DNA from: Galaxea fascicularis
Lineage: Eukaryota; Cnidaria; Anthozoa; Scleractinia; Euphylliidae
Length of the DNA stretch: 64,000 bases
Direction of reading: 5' to 3'
Assembly: GCA_948470475.1 (NCBI GenBank)
Contig: OX419337.1
Location: 25,194,791-25,258,790, forward strand
The translations under genes were made by a program, and so were the position numbers. Shown in pieces: positions 42,701 to 52,435 of the stretch (position 1 is the first letter of the stretch; the number at the start of each line of letters is the position of its first letter). The notes under the pieces were generated by a model. It did not search any database, had not been told where the DNA came from, and was given only the letters and a program-made list of their open reading frames with translations.

Positions 42701-45700
42701 TGAACAAACACCATTCTGAAAATAAAGAATAAACAAATTGCGTGGTAATTATTCGGTAATTCGCTCAGAATCTGACGTTCTGCCAGCACTGATTGGATCT
42801 TAAGACTGCGTCTTTCTTCAATACTTGCTCGGTTTCCGAAAGATCAGATTTACGGTCTCTTGCTGTCTTGCCAAATGTATATCAAAATGGATTCATTTAC
42901 AGCCAACTTCAAAGCATCTTACCTTTCATTGTATCCACACCACTGGATAGCTACTGACTCTAGAGCTGACTTTTCATCGTAAATTTCATAAACCTTTGGG
43001 AAGGAGATGAAAAGATAAACAACTGAATACTGGCCAAAAGATTGATGAATTGTTGTTGCCAAGATTACCCTTGCTCCGTCTAATTATTCGTTCAAGAATC
43101 ACTATTCTACGTCCTACCACACAGCTTTTCCCGATTAAGGGAAAAATCCAAAAGATTACTCCCCACACATGTCACGGTAGGTACCTCTTTAAAGGGTAGT
43201 AACTTATTAGAATTCCCAATTGCAAGGAAGTATTGAAACGATCTCTCATCATTTCTGACCAGTTTCTTGGGATTCAGAGCGGTTTTCAATTGATTGTCGT
43301 AAGTTAATTGCGTTTGTTGTGGTTTTGCGTTGCTTCGCTACGTGATTGGCCAGCAAAACTCGCGCCACTTTTTCAACCAATGAAAACCAAAACCAGTGGC
43401 GACTTGCACGCGCGGATTTTCCCGCGCTTTACCCCGGTTACGTGTAATTGCGTTGTATTGTGATTGGTTCATTGCACTGTTTCGGTCCGTTATGATTTGC
43501 TGAAGAAATTGCTTTGGTTTTAGTTTTGAGACAGTTCTTTTCTGAGTAATCGAATGACGACTATCCCTTTAAATGTATGTTGTATCTGTCGCCCGGCAAT
43601 AAAAAATATCCAAATGGCCAAACAAACAGCATTTGATCTTCTTTAATATTATGGAAGACGGAAAAGTTTACGAGATGTTCCGATTTTGGAATGTTTGGAA
43701 TAAACATGCCCTTCATAAAAGGAATTGTAGTCAGATCTTACGTGTGGTTGCAAAGGCTCACAAATCTGGCGCTCAGAAAAATGTGGATCGTACGTTACGT
43801 CAAATCCGCTTATTATGACATTGAGTTAGTATTAAGCAATTCCTGATCAAGGTGTTCATTAAGCTCTTAAGCCCTTGTCCTGGACTGTATGCTAGATTTC
43901 TCACAATATGCCAGTGTTGTATTCAAGTCAGCTTGAATACAACACTTCCCTATTGGTGGATACTGATAGATATCCATCAGTGCCCACCTTTCCTATGGTG
44001 AAAAATATCCATCAACCACTAAACTGAAACTTACATTATACTTGATCTTGGCTTCTAGCTCTTTGAAGGTTGCACTTTTTCTGTTCAAAATTTCCATGTT
44101 AAATTTTTCGTTTGTAAACGTGACACTTGCTACAAAAGTGATACCTGTTCGAAAATATGTAATGTTAATAATCGTAAAATTTTCAAGTCCTTTTTTTTAT
44201 TTAGATGAAAAGGCCAGGCACAAAAGTGACCATTCCTGTTTATTAATGTATCAGTTTCATTTCGTTCCCATGATGATCCGTCGCTTATATTAATATGAGC
44301 AGGTGATCCATCAACAACATGTGGGCAGGTGATGCATCATCTCTATTAATGTGGACAGGTGATCCATCACCAATATTAGTATGGCAGGTTATCTATTATT
44401 AATGTTAATGTGAACACGCGCCTCCATCATCTCAATTAATATGGCCGGTGATCCGCTCTTTTTGGGTTATTGGCACCTGTAGACATCCACTCTCATAGAT
44501 TAATTGGTGATCTCGGCTGTAAAGGTCAAAGAGAGAGCTAATCTTTTTCTATTGTGTAATTTGAGGGCTGATGTTATGAACCAAATTTGCCTTGTATTCA
44601 CTCAAGGGTGATTGTATTGGCTTGGACATGTGGGCAGAATGGATGAAGACAGAATCCCCAAACAGTTATTGTATGGAGAGCTTTCAATAGGCCATATTCG
44701 TATTCTCGGTAGTGACCTGGATCTAGCATGAAGTGGAAGCTCTTGCGGGAGAATCTTTTCATATGTAAATGTATTCCCCCGCAAGAGCCTCCACTTCATG
44801 CTAGATCCAGTTCAATACCGAGAATACGAATATGGCCTATTGACACGCGAAATACGGGACGCCCAGTGCTTGGATGTAAACACTTTTGCCGAGTAAAGGG
44901 AGCTTTTTGAACATCTAACAATAAGTGGAAGGGTATGACACACAGATGTACATAAACCAACCAATAAACATGAAAAACCAAACTATTAACATTTTTCAAT
45001 AAGTTGTTAAACGTAAGGAGGAATAAAGATAGAGTCACGAACGACAGCTCAAGAACATATTCATGCTGCTTACATCAAGTACAATTCAAGAATTGGACTT
45101 TGCAATCGTCACAAATACGCCAAAAGAATTTACTCTTTTTACTTTTTGTGTACAGAATGTTCTGATCTGGTTTCTTCCTTGGTGTGTTTCAAGGATAGTC
45201 TGTCAAGACTGCAAGGGGTCAGTAAGTGTTGTGAGTCATAGAGAGTGCAAGTAAAATTGTTCAAACTTACTTGGACATTTTGCGTTGTCACAGGTTCGTA
45301 TTTCTAGGGCAGGTCCAAGTCTTGAGCAGTTTAACCCGCCATTCTGAGGGGGAGGACTGTTACATTTCCTTGCCCTCTCTTTCTTCGCGTGACCACAAGT
45401 CTTAGAGCATTGTGTGAACGACGACCAGTCCCCATATCCACCGTCCACAGGACAGGCCTTGGTGTTGCACAACTTTATCTCCTTAGGGGGTCCGAGACGA
45501 GTACAGTCTTCTCCTCCAGCCTCTGGTGGGGGGTTTGTACAGTTACGTGCTCTATACTGCATACCACCCCCACAGGATTTTGTGCACGTGCTGTAGTTAG
45601 ACCAAAGAGTGTAGCCTCCGCTAACCGGACAAGGGTGTGTGTTGCAAGGTTGGATGTCGATTGATGGACCTAAACGGGAACAATTTCTTCCCTCCCCCAC

Positions 45701-48700
45701 CGGGGCGGGGCTGTCGCATTTTCTAGTTCTTATTTTCTCGCCCCTGCCGCAAGTCTTACTACATATACCAAACGAGCTCCAGTTGCCATAGTTACCATCG
45801 ACCGGGCACACTTTAAGAAAGCAAGAGCGGTTTTCCTGGGCGGGGCCCAAATTGCTACAGTTTCTGCCACCATGCTGGGGTTGTGGATTAATACAAAGTC
45901 TATAGCGAGTTTTTATTCCACTGTTACACGACACGGAGCATGCACTGAAGTTTGACCATTCGCTGTAACCTCCATTAATGGGACATGGCTGAGTATTGCA
46001 ATCTTGCACCTCTCGATTCGGTCCTAGACCAGAGCAGTTCAGACCACCGTATTGTGCCCTGGGATTCGTACATGTTCTAGTTCTAAATCTCTCCCCTCCC
46101 CCGCAAGTCAACGAGCAAGAGCTGAACTGGGTCCACTCTGAATAGTTGCCATTAATCGGACAATTTCTTAAAAAGCACCGTTCTGTCTGTGTAGAACTCC
46201 CGCGACAGTCATTGCCACCGTGCTGTGGTCGCGGATTTGTGCACGATCTGTTCCTCGTTTTCGTCCCCGTTCCGCAAGAGACTGTGCACGAGCTGTAGTT
46301 AGACCACCTGGTGTAAGCACCATTCACTAAAAGATTTGCATATTTACGGTTAATCACCTTGGGTCGTTTATTTTTCGTTTACTTAATTTTTCCCTCAGTT
46401 TTTACTTTCGTCTGTTTGTCCCCCGGCCATCCGTATATTCATTCGTTCGCTCCTTCGTGTGATTGTTAGTCAGTTCCTTCTTTTCCTGGTCTGTTTCTTC
46501 GTTTGCTCCTTACTGTTCATGCTTACCTTGGAATATTTTTTTATTATCTTCCTTCGTTCGGTCGTGCGCTCGTTTGTTCGTTCCTTCGTTCGTTCGGTCG
46601 TGCGTTCGTTTGTTCGTTCCTTCGTTCGTTCGGTCGTGCGCTCGTTTGTTCGTTCCTTCGTTCGTTCGGTCGTGCACTCGTTTGTTCGTTCCTTCGCTCG
46701 TCCGGTCGTGCGCTCTTTTGTTCGTTGCTTCGCTCGTCCGGTCGTGCGCTCGTTTGTTCGTTCCTTCGTTCGTTCGGTCGTGCGCTCGTTTGTTCGTTCC
46801 TTCGCTCGTCCGGTCGTCATTTCGTTTGGTCATTCATTCGTTCGTGCACTGGTTCGTTCGTTAGTTTGTTCTTGACTTAACATTAGTCTTTTTGGTTTGA
46901 TTTTTGCTTTGCGCTCTGTCTTACCTAATTCGACAACTATATATATTATTTTCGAAGTTAATTTAAATTCAGCAATGCATACTGTATACAGGAGAATGCG
47001 ACAATAATTGTATTTTACCTGCCTTACACTCCATAATGTAACGCACGTCCTCGCGCGTCAAGACGGCATTCCACAATGCTAACTCGTCAACAATCATCTT
47101 CATGCTTCTCGTTCGGGCATTATTCGCCCCGAGAATAAGTGTATGATATGGGGGGACTGGTGCGAGGATGTAACTGTGTTCAACAGTGTTGGTGACGTAT
47201 GGAACTGAGCTACCGTTCAGTAACACAGTTATATTGTTTTCTAATCTGTTCCAAGTCAGTGATACAAACACCCATCTATAATAGGGCCATTTCACTTCTA
47301 CATGTCGCTGAACGGCGGGGCTATTTACAAAGACACCTAAAACACCACCGTTTAGTTTTATTACTGTTCCAACCGAAAGCAAAGTTGTGGCAATCTGTAG
47401 GAAGACTCTGTCGCTCTGAACATCATTCACTCGCAACCAAAACGTCACCGTAAAGCCAGCCTTACATGCATCCGGGTTACTGATGCAGTGGTACGAAAAG
47501 TTCCCTAACTCGACCCAGCTCCCCAGTAAGCCATCTAGTTTCAGTCCATTTTTACTGTAGCCTGGTACGCTAGAGGTACCCCGCTGGTCTACAACACCAG
47601 GGTCCAGTAAACTGTTGAATGGCCAGTAGTAGCTCGCGCTTTTGTACCAGGGTTCGTCCCCTGCAAAAATGTACCAGTTTAAGCGGTAGTTTTAGGCAAA
47701 TAGCTCTCTTTAAATTGTCTAAGATGATGTTAATTGAAGGCTAACTAGATTTCATACGGGACTTACATAGTGCGACTTTTGCTCACAACTATCAAATGCG
47801 ACTTATTAAGCGCGCATTGCTGGCGTCAAAAACATCGCATGCAGGTCTTGTCATTCAAACTTATTGTGCCTAAGGTTGTCGTATGCAGGTCTGATTTTAC
47901 GTTTCGTGTGCAAACGTCGAACAGGTTAATAGTTTGACTGATTTGGACCGGATATTCGCTTGTAGCGAATTTGCACAGTCTAAAATGGCCTCAATACTCC
48001 ACTTAACTTTAGTTATTCATTATGGTAATAGTAAGACATGAACTGATAGCCACCTTACTTCCTAAGGTTTCCGTTGATTGAATTTTAGTAGGTAACTAAT
48101 CAGGTTATTCGAGTTTTTCATATCAAGGACCTGTCCCTTATATGCTCATAGTGAACTTGATTTGTTCTCAAGAAATTGTCTTGCTGTCGATGCTGAATAG
48201 GAAGACTTTATGTTTAGTTCATTTATGACGAACTCCCATTAAAAACATGTTAAACAAGGATTCCGTTTGCCACGCAGGTCATGCAGTGCCCTCAGACTTC
48301 ATATGGTGAGGAAAAAGTAAGATTGTTTTTAAACATGGGGAAAGACTTTGTTGACAAGACAAGGATCTGAGAGGGCGCGCTTCGCTGGTAGAAGTGTGAA
48401 TTCCACTGAGCTCGATTATGGCGATGTACGCAGGAGAACATGTAAAAAACAAAGTTTGTTTTTCCACGTGGCGAAGTGTGGACTTGTTACAGGTACCTAA
48501 ATAGTAGATAGGTATTGATGTTTAATAGAATAGACCTCTTAATTTAATTCAGTTGGGTTTTCATAAACACGTCTTAAATTTTCAAGTCAAAATTGCACTC
48601 CATTTTCAATCTATGCATGGTCGTTATCATCACCGCCATTGTCATCAGCGTCATCATCACCATCATCATCACCGTAATCGTCACTGTAATCAATGCCATC

Positions 48701-51188
48701 GTCTCCACCACCACTGTCATCATCATCATCATCATCATCATCATCGCCGACGTCATCGTCATCAATGCCATCATCACCACCACCACTACTACCACTGTCA
48801 TCGTCATCATCATTATCATCGGCAGCAGCAGCAGCATCCGCATCACCACCACCATCAGTCTCAGTGATTACGAGGGAACAGGACCGAACAACGAATGTAC
48901 TGGCCTCCCACGCAGTCATTTTTAGGGAAGTCTTATTTCACCTCCTTCCCTCAAACGTTGTGTGGAGGAGGTGAAATACTGGCAAATAGCAATTTGATAT
49001 GTTTAGCAAACGGAGATCTCGCGTTCGATCTGGTACGGTAGAAATCAATCGATATTTCGCTTTCTCGTCATTCTGTTTTAAGCAAAACGACTGGACAGTT
49101 GAATAACCCTTGTACAGTGTTCTTCGGAGATGAACTATCTCTGATCTTTTCAACTACTTTTAAGTAGTTGCGAAGGAAACAAATCTAGAACACTTTCGAA
49201 CGCTGTTTTTCAATGGAAAGGTCAAACGAAAATCGGTCGTATTCGTTAGCATACTGTCACTGTTTTGTTCCATTATTGTTATTATTTGCCCTCTCTATAC
49301 CCAACGTTTGTTTGTGAATTGATATCGTGAACTGATTCATGAATCAGGTTAAAACGAACAAGCAAACGATCGAATGCGTGAATCATGTAATGTAAGTATG
49401 TTGAGTGTTAAGCTTGGAGAGGACAAATCGATGACACCACTATAAATGCATTGTTACGTTCTTGTTTTAAAATTTGCGTTTCCTTGCAATCAGCCGTCTA
49501 CGTCTGCTGTTTGTTTTGTAGCTTAACTGTTACTTCGGCTAGTTTACATTTTACCCCTCATATTAGACGTTGACATGTATTTGCAGATTGTTGCGTATCC
49601 GACAATTATCTTACCAGTCCAAACAGCTAATGCAACTGATTAGGTTAAGATTTTCAAGTGGACAGCTTATCATTAGCCAGAAGTTGTCAAATTTATCGAA
49701 ACCGAGATAACATTCAAAAGGTGTTTGTCTACGCTTAGCATAACTTTACTCAAGAACAAACCAAACTTAAACAGGAAAATGTGGTTGTGGATTTCAAGAG
49801 ACGTATGCTCAGTTGTTTGAAAGGAAGATAAAAGGGATGCTTATCTTATAAAGATAAGGCATTTTGTGGTTTTGCAAAGAATTCAACTGATTCAACAAAA
49901 CTTGTCAAATCGCTTGAGGTTTTGGTGCAAAAATTAAGAGAATTTGACTTTCTTCGTTTTCAAGTGACATACTTTGTTTTACTCAAAATTTTTTTCAAGT
50001 CTCCTTTCTTATTATTTCGTCCTAAGGTGTTAGAATGGACGCAGTTTTCATTGTTAGTAAAAGATCTATATATAAACTACCATGTACGTTATAACTACAA
50101 ATGTTTGGTATTGTTTTTGTTATACGTTGGTCTTCTAAAACAGCAGGTCGCATACAGGTCTTTTCTGTAGGATTCTCGACAATTACAAGCCAATTGTTTC
50201 GAAACTCGGTACATAAATCTCGAATCAGCTACTTAGCCCTCTATTTACACTCACTCTAGAAACGTAAAGAAGAAGTGTGGGGCTGTAACGTGATTGTGTC
50301 CTTCAAAGATTGCTACAAATGCTAATTTTGTAATTTTCAGGGGTCTCTAACCATTTGTTTTGTATGCAATTTTGCAACACCTGTCGCAAACTGTGCCTCG
50401 AGGTTACAACTGCGCCTTAAATCTGGTTTTGAAAGTTGTAGGCTTTATTACCCTTTGTGAAGGAAGACTAAATATATCTACCGAGTTCGAAGTTTGAAAA
50501 ACTTATCGACCTCCGTGGAGGTATCACAAAGGCAAATCGACAAGGGAATTATCAAACGAATGACCGGACGATTTGAGTATAAGTGGTCGTATTACTTGGC
50601 AATGCAAATTTTTGGTATTCACTCGGCAAATTCTCTTTTCCACATCTCAGGTGATGAAATAATTTCCGCTGTTGTTGGTACAAGGCAGTGAAGTACGAAT
50701 TGCAAATAAAGTAAACGGGCCTTGACAATAAAGCAAATTGAATTATAAATATTTGTTTTTGATGCAGTCGAAAGATCGTTTAGGAATAGCAGTTTTGTTC
50801 CACTGCAAGTTGTACCTTGTGTTGTAAAGGAGAAAAAAAATGCTAATGGTTAAATGAACAGACTGGGTTTTGATATGACACAAGTTGTGTTCCAATAGTC
50901 AAGCACATTTTACTTTTCTATGTTGTACTTGTTTCAATTTGAGGACAAAGCTAAAAGTATATGATAGCTTGAGACACGTACCTGCTATGTTGATGCCATG
51001 TGCGAATCCAGGAGACTAGTGAACAGCAAAGAAAAAGAGAAAAAAGAGAGAATATAATAGAATCCGAGTACAGGACTTCAATGTAAGATTTGCAATAAAC
51101 TCTAAGTTGTAAATCAATAATTACAAAATGCACGCACCTGGAACAAAATGCCAAAGACTGTAAGAATCGAGACCCTACCAATGGCCAT
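32776..51188 (-). CDS. Gene B: LamG-TSP1(6)-SEA-FN3(6) ectodomain fused to a GluR0-like potassium receptor-channel (21 exons, about 1841 aa)
   Basis: Read on the minus strand from ATG at 51188 to TGA ending at 32776, 21 exons total 5526 nt in one frame. Order: signal peptide (1-24), LamG-like (29-242), six TSP1 (243-594), SEA-like (595-729), six FN3 (730-1337), S1 (1338-1465), TM1 (about 1470-1493), pore with TVGYGD at 1523-1528, TM2, S2 (1578-1690), TM3 (about 1705-1728), coiled-coil tail to 1841. TSP1, FN3 and LamG modules belong to adhesion and matrix proteins, while the core is that of GluR0-like receptor channels. A surface potassium channel tied to matrix or neighbouring cells is therefore inferred. 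SEA domains often self-cleave; no GS-type site was confirmed. The gene converges on its paralogue A. It has one GC-AG intron. Confidence 0.9.
33328..33528. repeat. (GAT)n-type trinucleotide repeat
   Basis: About 200 bp of gatgatgg-type repeats interspersed with ggcgacgg, in the gene B intron between the last two exons. Two overlapping open frames here are low-complexity artefacts. Confidence 0.92.
33910..34619 (-). CDS. Gene B exons 18-19: binding lobe S2, with a GC-AG intron
   Basis: Exon 34619-34553 (VAAIDDSPEFRLGIRLNARM) ends with donor gcaagt, a GC-AG intron. Exon 34181-33910 (272 nt) encodes VEGALIDSYTVGSRMELF, RANKMIDYSLSYGVVMAG and CFREFLKEEKAAVFEII. The acidic residue in IDSY lies where classical receptors hold the ligand amino group. 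Extent and phases match gene A. Confidence 0.88.
34212..34440. mobile_element. 'CTCGCG' inverted-repeat family (copy 3)
   Basis: It starts tttcaattgaaagccgaaag and contains acctcgctttgttcgcgcac, aaccaaaaccaatcg and ttcccgcgctt, all shared with the copies at 2461 and 43268. It lies in the gene B GC-AG intron. Confidence 0.55.
35133..35830 (-). CDS. Gene B exons 16-17: potassium-type pore loop and TM2
   Basis: Exons 35830-35736 and 35289-35133. The pore reads EGMWWAFVTMTTVGYGD, and the phase-2 intron splits the first filter glycine codon (GG|C) exactly as in gene A. TM2 is LFGIVWIICGLVIIALVMS, followed by FITTSLTTDI in the gate-motif position. Exon lengths (95 and 157 nt) equal gene A's. Confidence 0.93.
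36256..36722 (-). CDS. Gene B exon 15: binding lobe S1 and TM1
   Basis: One exon entered in phase 1 holds all of S1 and TM1: ETCNCYSMLYTNYWYNPPYM, GIFPPILQLVVRSCCGVC, FAPLVQSAGVAFIV, then TM1 (LWPLIITVFISAFFTGIVMW). The CxC, CCGxC, PPY and GVAF motifs are shared with gene A. The exon ends in phase 0 at the same place as gene A's TM1 exon. Confidence 0.9.
36846..36864. repeat. Short (GATA)n run
   Basis: gatagatagatagatg, about four units, in a gene B intron. The same motif forms the large array at 62552-62819. Confidence 0.8.
37107..41813 (-). CDS. Gene B exons 9-14: six fibronectin type III domains, one per exon
   Basis: Exons (minus, descending): 41813-41508, 41161-40865, 39906-39601, 38900-38595, 38367-38065 and 37412-37107, of 306, 297, 306, 306, 303 and 306 nt. 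Each encodes one FN3 domain with the usual marks: PS-x-PP-x-x-V at the start, V-x-W near residue 22 (LNVTWTKI, LLVEWDPL, IRVEWEPL, LFVHWRPV, IKVNWRRI, IPVSWRPI), GY/GF-x-V/L-x-Y, a 'L..YT.Y...V.A.....G.G' end. All are phase 1-1, so each can be duplicated or moved without breaking the frame. Domains 2-6 share IHG or NGK before the loop, which suggests local duplication. Confidence 0.94.
37795..37943. mobile_element. MITE 'ccggttgttcaaa' family, copy 3
   Basis: Inverted ends ctcggttgttcaaatgttgg and gagcaactggga enclose tggatagcgctatccaccg and its inverse. It is more diverged than the copies at 27070 and 30250 and lies between two FN3 exons of gene B. Confidence 0.8.
40461..40641. repeat. (GTCC/GTTC)n tetranucleotide repeat
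   Basis: About 180 bp of cgtccgtccgttcgttc-type units between FN3 exons 2 and 3 of gene B. Overlapping open frames on both strands are spurious. Confidence 0.93.
41947..41985. repeat. Perfect 17-bp stem hairpin
   Basis: gttgggaatagtccatt, a five-base loop, then aatggactattcccaac. It lies in the gene B intron upstream of the first FN3 exon. It could be the solo end of a fold-back element; no regulatory role can be read from it. Confidence 0.75.
42573..44144 (-). CDS. Gene B exons 5-8: SEA-like domain
   Basis: Exons (minus, descending): 44144-44035, 43265-43185, 42993-42923 and 42715-42573. The start ITFVASVTFTNEKFNMEILN followed by SATFKELEAKIKYN matches the first strand and helix of SEA domains. 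The end MVFVQCSLQFEF, then ADIVELQDALM, matches their last strand and helix. The middle is longer than usual. The acceptor of exon 6 (tctgaatcccaag, before 43265) has a poor pyrimidine tract and abuts a mobile element. It is chosen because it keeps the frame (81 nt) and leaves the element in the intron. Confidence 0.68.
43268..43560. mobile_element. 'CTCGCG' inverted-repeat family (copy 4), next to a gene B exon
   Basis: The left end agagcggttttcaattgatt is sharp and lies a few bases upstream (on the gene B strand) of the exon 43265-43185 acceptor. The body has cttcgctacgtgattggcca, aaaactcgcgcc and ttcccgcgctttac. The right end is decayed. The insertion appears to have replaced most of the pyrimidine tract of that acceptor. 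Confidence 0.6.
44289..44460. repeat. Degenerate tandem repeat 'gcaggtgatccatcat'
   Basis: About four units of roughly 50 bp built on ggcaggtgatccatcatc followed by attaatatg. It is in the gene B intron between the TSP1 and SEA exons. Confidence 0.6.
44686..44841. mobile_element. Near-perfect hairpin MITE, copy 4
   Basis: A 156-bp palindrome (aataggccatattcgtattc ... gaatacgaatatggcctatt), closest to the copy at 21530. It lies in the gene B intron between the TSP1 and SEA exons. Confidence 0.88.
45271..46326 (-). CDS. Gene B exon 4: six thrombospondin type-1 repeats
   Basis: A single 1056-nt phase 1-1 exon encodes six TSP1 repeats of about 57 residues, each starting NG/DG-x-Y-x-x-W (GAYTRWSNYSSC, GNYSEWTQFSSC, GGYSEWSNFSAC, GNYGNWSSFGIC, GGYTLWSNYSTC, GGYGDWSSFTQC). 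Five of the six carry the O-fucosylation motif C-x-x-S/T-C-G; repeat 3 has CSVSCN. The WxxW C-mannosylation motif is absent because the first tryptophan is replaced. Having the whole array in one exon suggests tandem expansion within an exon. Confidence 0.95.
46553..46860. repeat. 36-bp minisatellite, seven to eight units
   Basis: The unit ttcggtcgtgcgctcgtttg followed by ttcgttccttcgttcg recurs every 36 bp: cggtcgtgc is at about 46560, 46596, 46632, 46668, 46704, 46740 and 46776. It lies between the LamG and TSP1 exons of gene B and opens long arginine/serine-rich frames on both strands that are not genes. Confidence 0.93.
47019..47660 (-). CDS. Gene B exon 3: LamG/concanavalin-like domain
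   Basis: A 642-nt phase 1-1 exon. It encodes EPWYKSASYYWPFN, CKAGFTVTFWLRVND, RWVFVSLTWNR, ITVLLNGS and the closing MIVDELALWNAVLTREDVRY. The last motif (DEL.lwn..lt..ei...) is the signature end of LamG-like/pentraxin jelly-roll domains. The domain is one step N-terminal of the TSP1 array. Confidence 0.88.
47661..50981. other. Large second intron of gene B
   Basis: Apart from the CAT-repeat block at 48625-48860 I see no exon, RNA gene or clear mobile element here. Open frames are short and lack codon or domain signals. Confidence 0.5.
48625..48860. repeat. (CAT/CAC)n trinucleotide repeat
   Basis: About 235 bp of catcatcac and caccacca units in gene B intron 2. It gives histidine-rich, serine-rich and methionine-rich open frames that are artefacts. 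Confidence 0.93.
50982..51188 (-). CDS. Gene B exons 1-2: signal peptide
   Basis: Exon 1, 51188 down to 51138, encodes MAIGRVSILTVFGILFQ, and exon 2, 51015 to 50982, adds SPGFAHGINIA. Together they make a classic leader with cleavage likely near FAHG. Exon 2 ends in phase 1 and joins the LamG exon. An overlapping upstream ATG (51267 region) opens a different frame without a leader and was not chosen. Confidence 0.72.
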
Positions 51189-52435
51189 CTCCTTAACTCA
51201 GCTGTAGCAGCAAAATGTTCCCAGTTCAGTTTACACACATCGCTGTTGAATGCATGCCTTCTCACCATCTATCCATTTGATAATTTCAAGCGTTTTTATT
51301 TCTAAAGCAAGCGGCATCCAGTGTGATATCTATGGCTCTCAACCTCTATTTAAGTTAAAAAGAGAAAACTGTCGTTAATTATTCATAATTAGTGGATATT
51401 CATTCCGGGGAGCGCTAATTCTCTAAAGCCAGACTTCTGAAAATTTCTGTCAAAGAGTGTTTTGAGAAATTAACGGCTTAGCCATTGAATTCCTCATTAC
51501 CCAGTACTCAGAAAGATTTAATTTTAACCTCGCCCGAATGCGCTGACATAGTTGTCGTTAAAGCGAAAGAATCTCTGGCATGGTGAAACCTCTAGAGTGA
51601 CCACAAGTTCCCAGTCAGAACCCATACAGGATTTAGTGAAACCGCAGTTTTTAAACATTTACCCGCTAGGCTACTTTGTGTTACTTTAAAATTTCGGAAG
51701 TGGTGTTCTGCTACGAAGTATTACATGCTTCAGAAACGGACAATATTTATCGTAGTTATATTAGAAGAGATACTATGTAAAATCAAATTAAGAAGAAATT
51801 TTTAAAGAGGTTTTTCAAATGTTAAAAATATTAGAACCTTAACCAATAATGCTTTTGTTATAAGATGGTTCGTTTTAATTAATGGCGATCACTGGAAATT
51901 AAATCACCAAACAATATTTCTGGAAGCCACATTTTCTCTTTCCGTGGATTAAAATAAAATGGCGGTGGACCATTCATGGTCCAGTACAACATTTCCTCAT
52001 GAAAAATTTATCAAAGATGTATGTACTTATCGTACGTTTTAGTAATGAAAGAAACAAGGACAAATGTCAAACAAAATGTGTTTATTTGAAAGGTTTACAA
52101 TGTGGTTATGTTAGTTGGAGAAATCGATGTAAATTTTTGTCAGCTTACTGTTCTTTGGTGGCTTTAATTCTTCCGGTTACAAATGGCGAGATGAGATGAG
52201 AAGCAGCTTCCCTGGCGCCGACGGAAAAGCAAAGGGCAGATTCAATTATGCACTTAAATTGGCGAGAATGTTTTGTACTTTGCAGTAATTAATGGTCAAT
52301 GGGAGAAAAGAAACCGAAATCAGTGTTACTTCCTATGTACTTGCGTATCTTACTTAGAGGACGCCTATGGGAAAAGCAACAACAAACAACAGATCTAGCA
52401 TTACACTCTGAGACTCAAAAGTTAGAATCACCTTA

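Noticed and set aside
45389..45664. Plus-strand frame opposite the TSP1 exon
   Set aside because: Shadow of the TSP1 coding exon, with no independent signal.
46459..46880. Several overlapping 100-140 codon frames
   Set aside because: All come from the 36-bp minisatellite, which has no stops in any frame.
48553..48925. Histidine-, serine- and isoleucine-rich frames
   Set aside because: Artefacts of the CAT/CAC trinucleotide repeat.
50951..51268. Minus frame from an upstream ATG as the gene B start
   Set aside because: It does not give a signal peptide and does not join the LamG exon in phase, whereas the ATG at 51188 does both.
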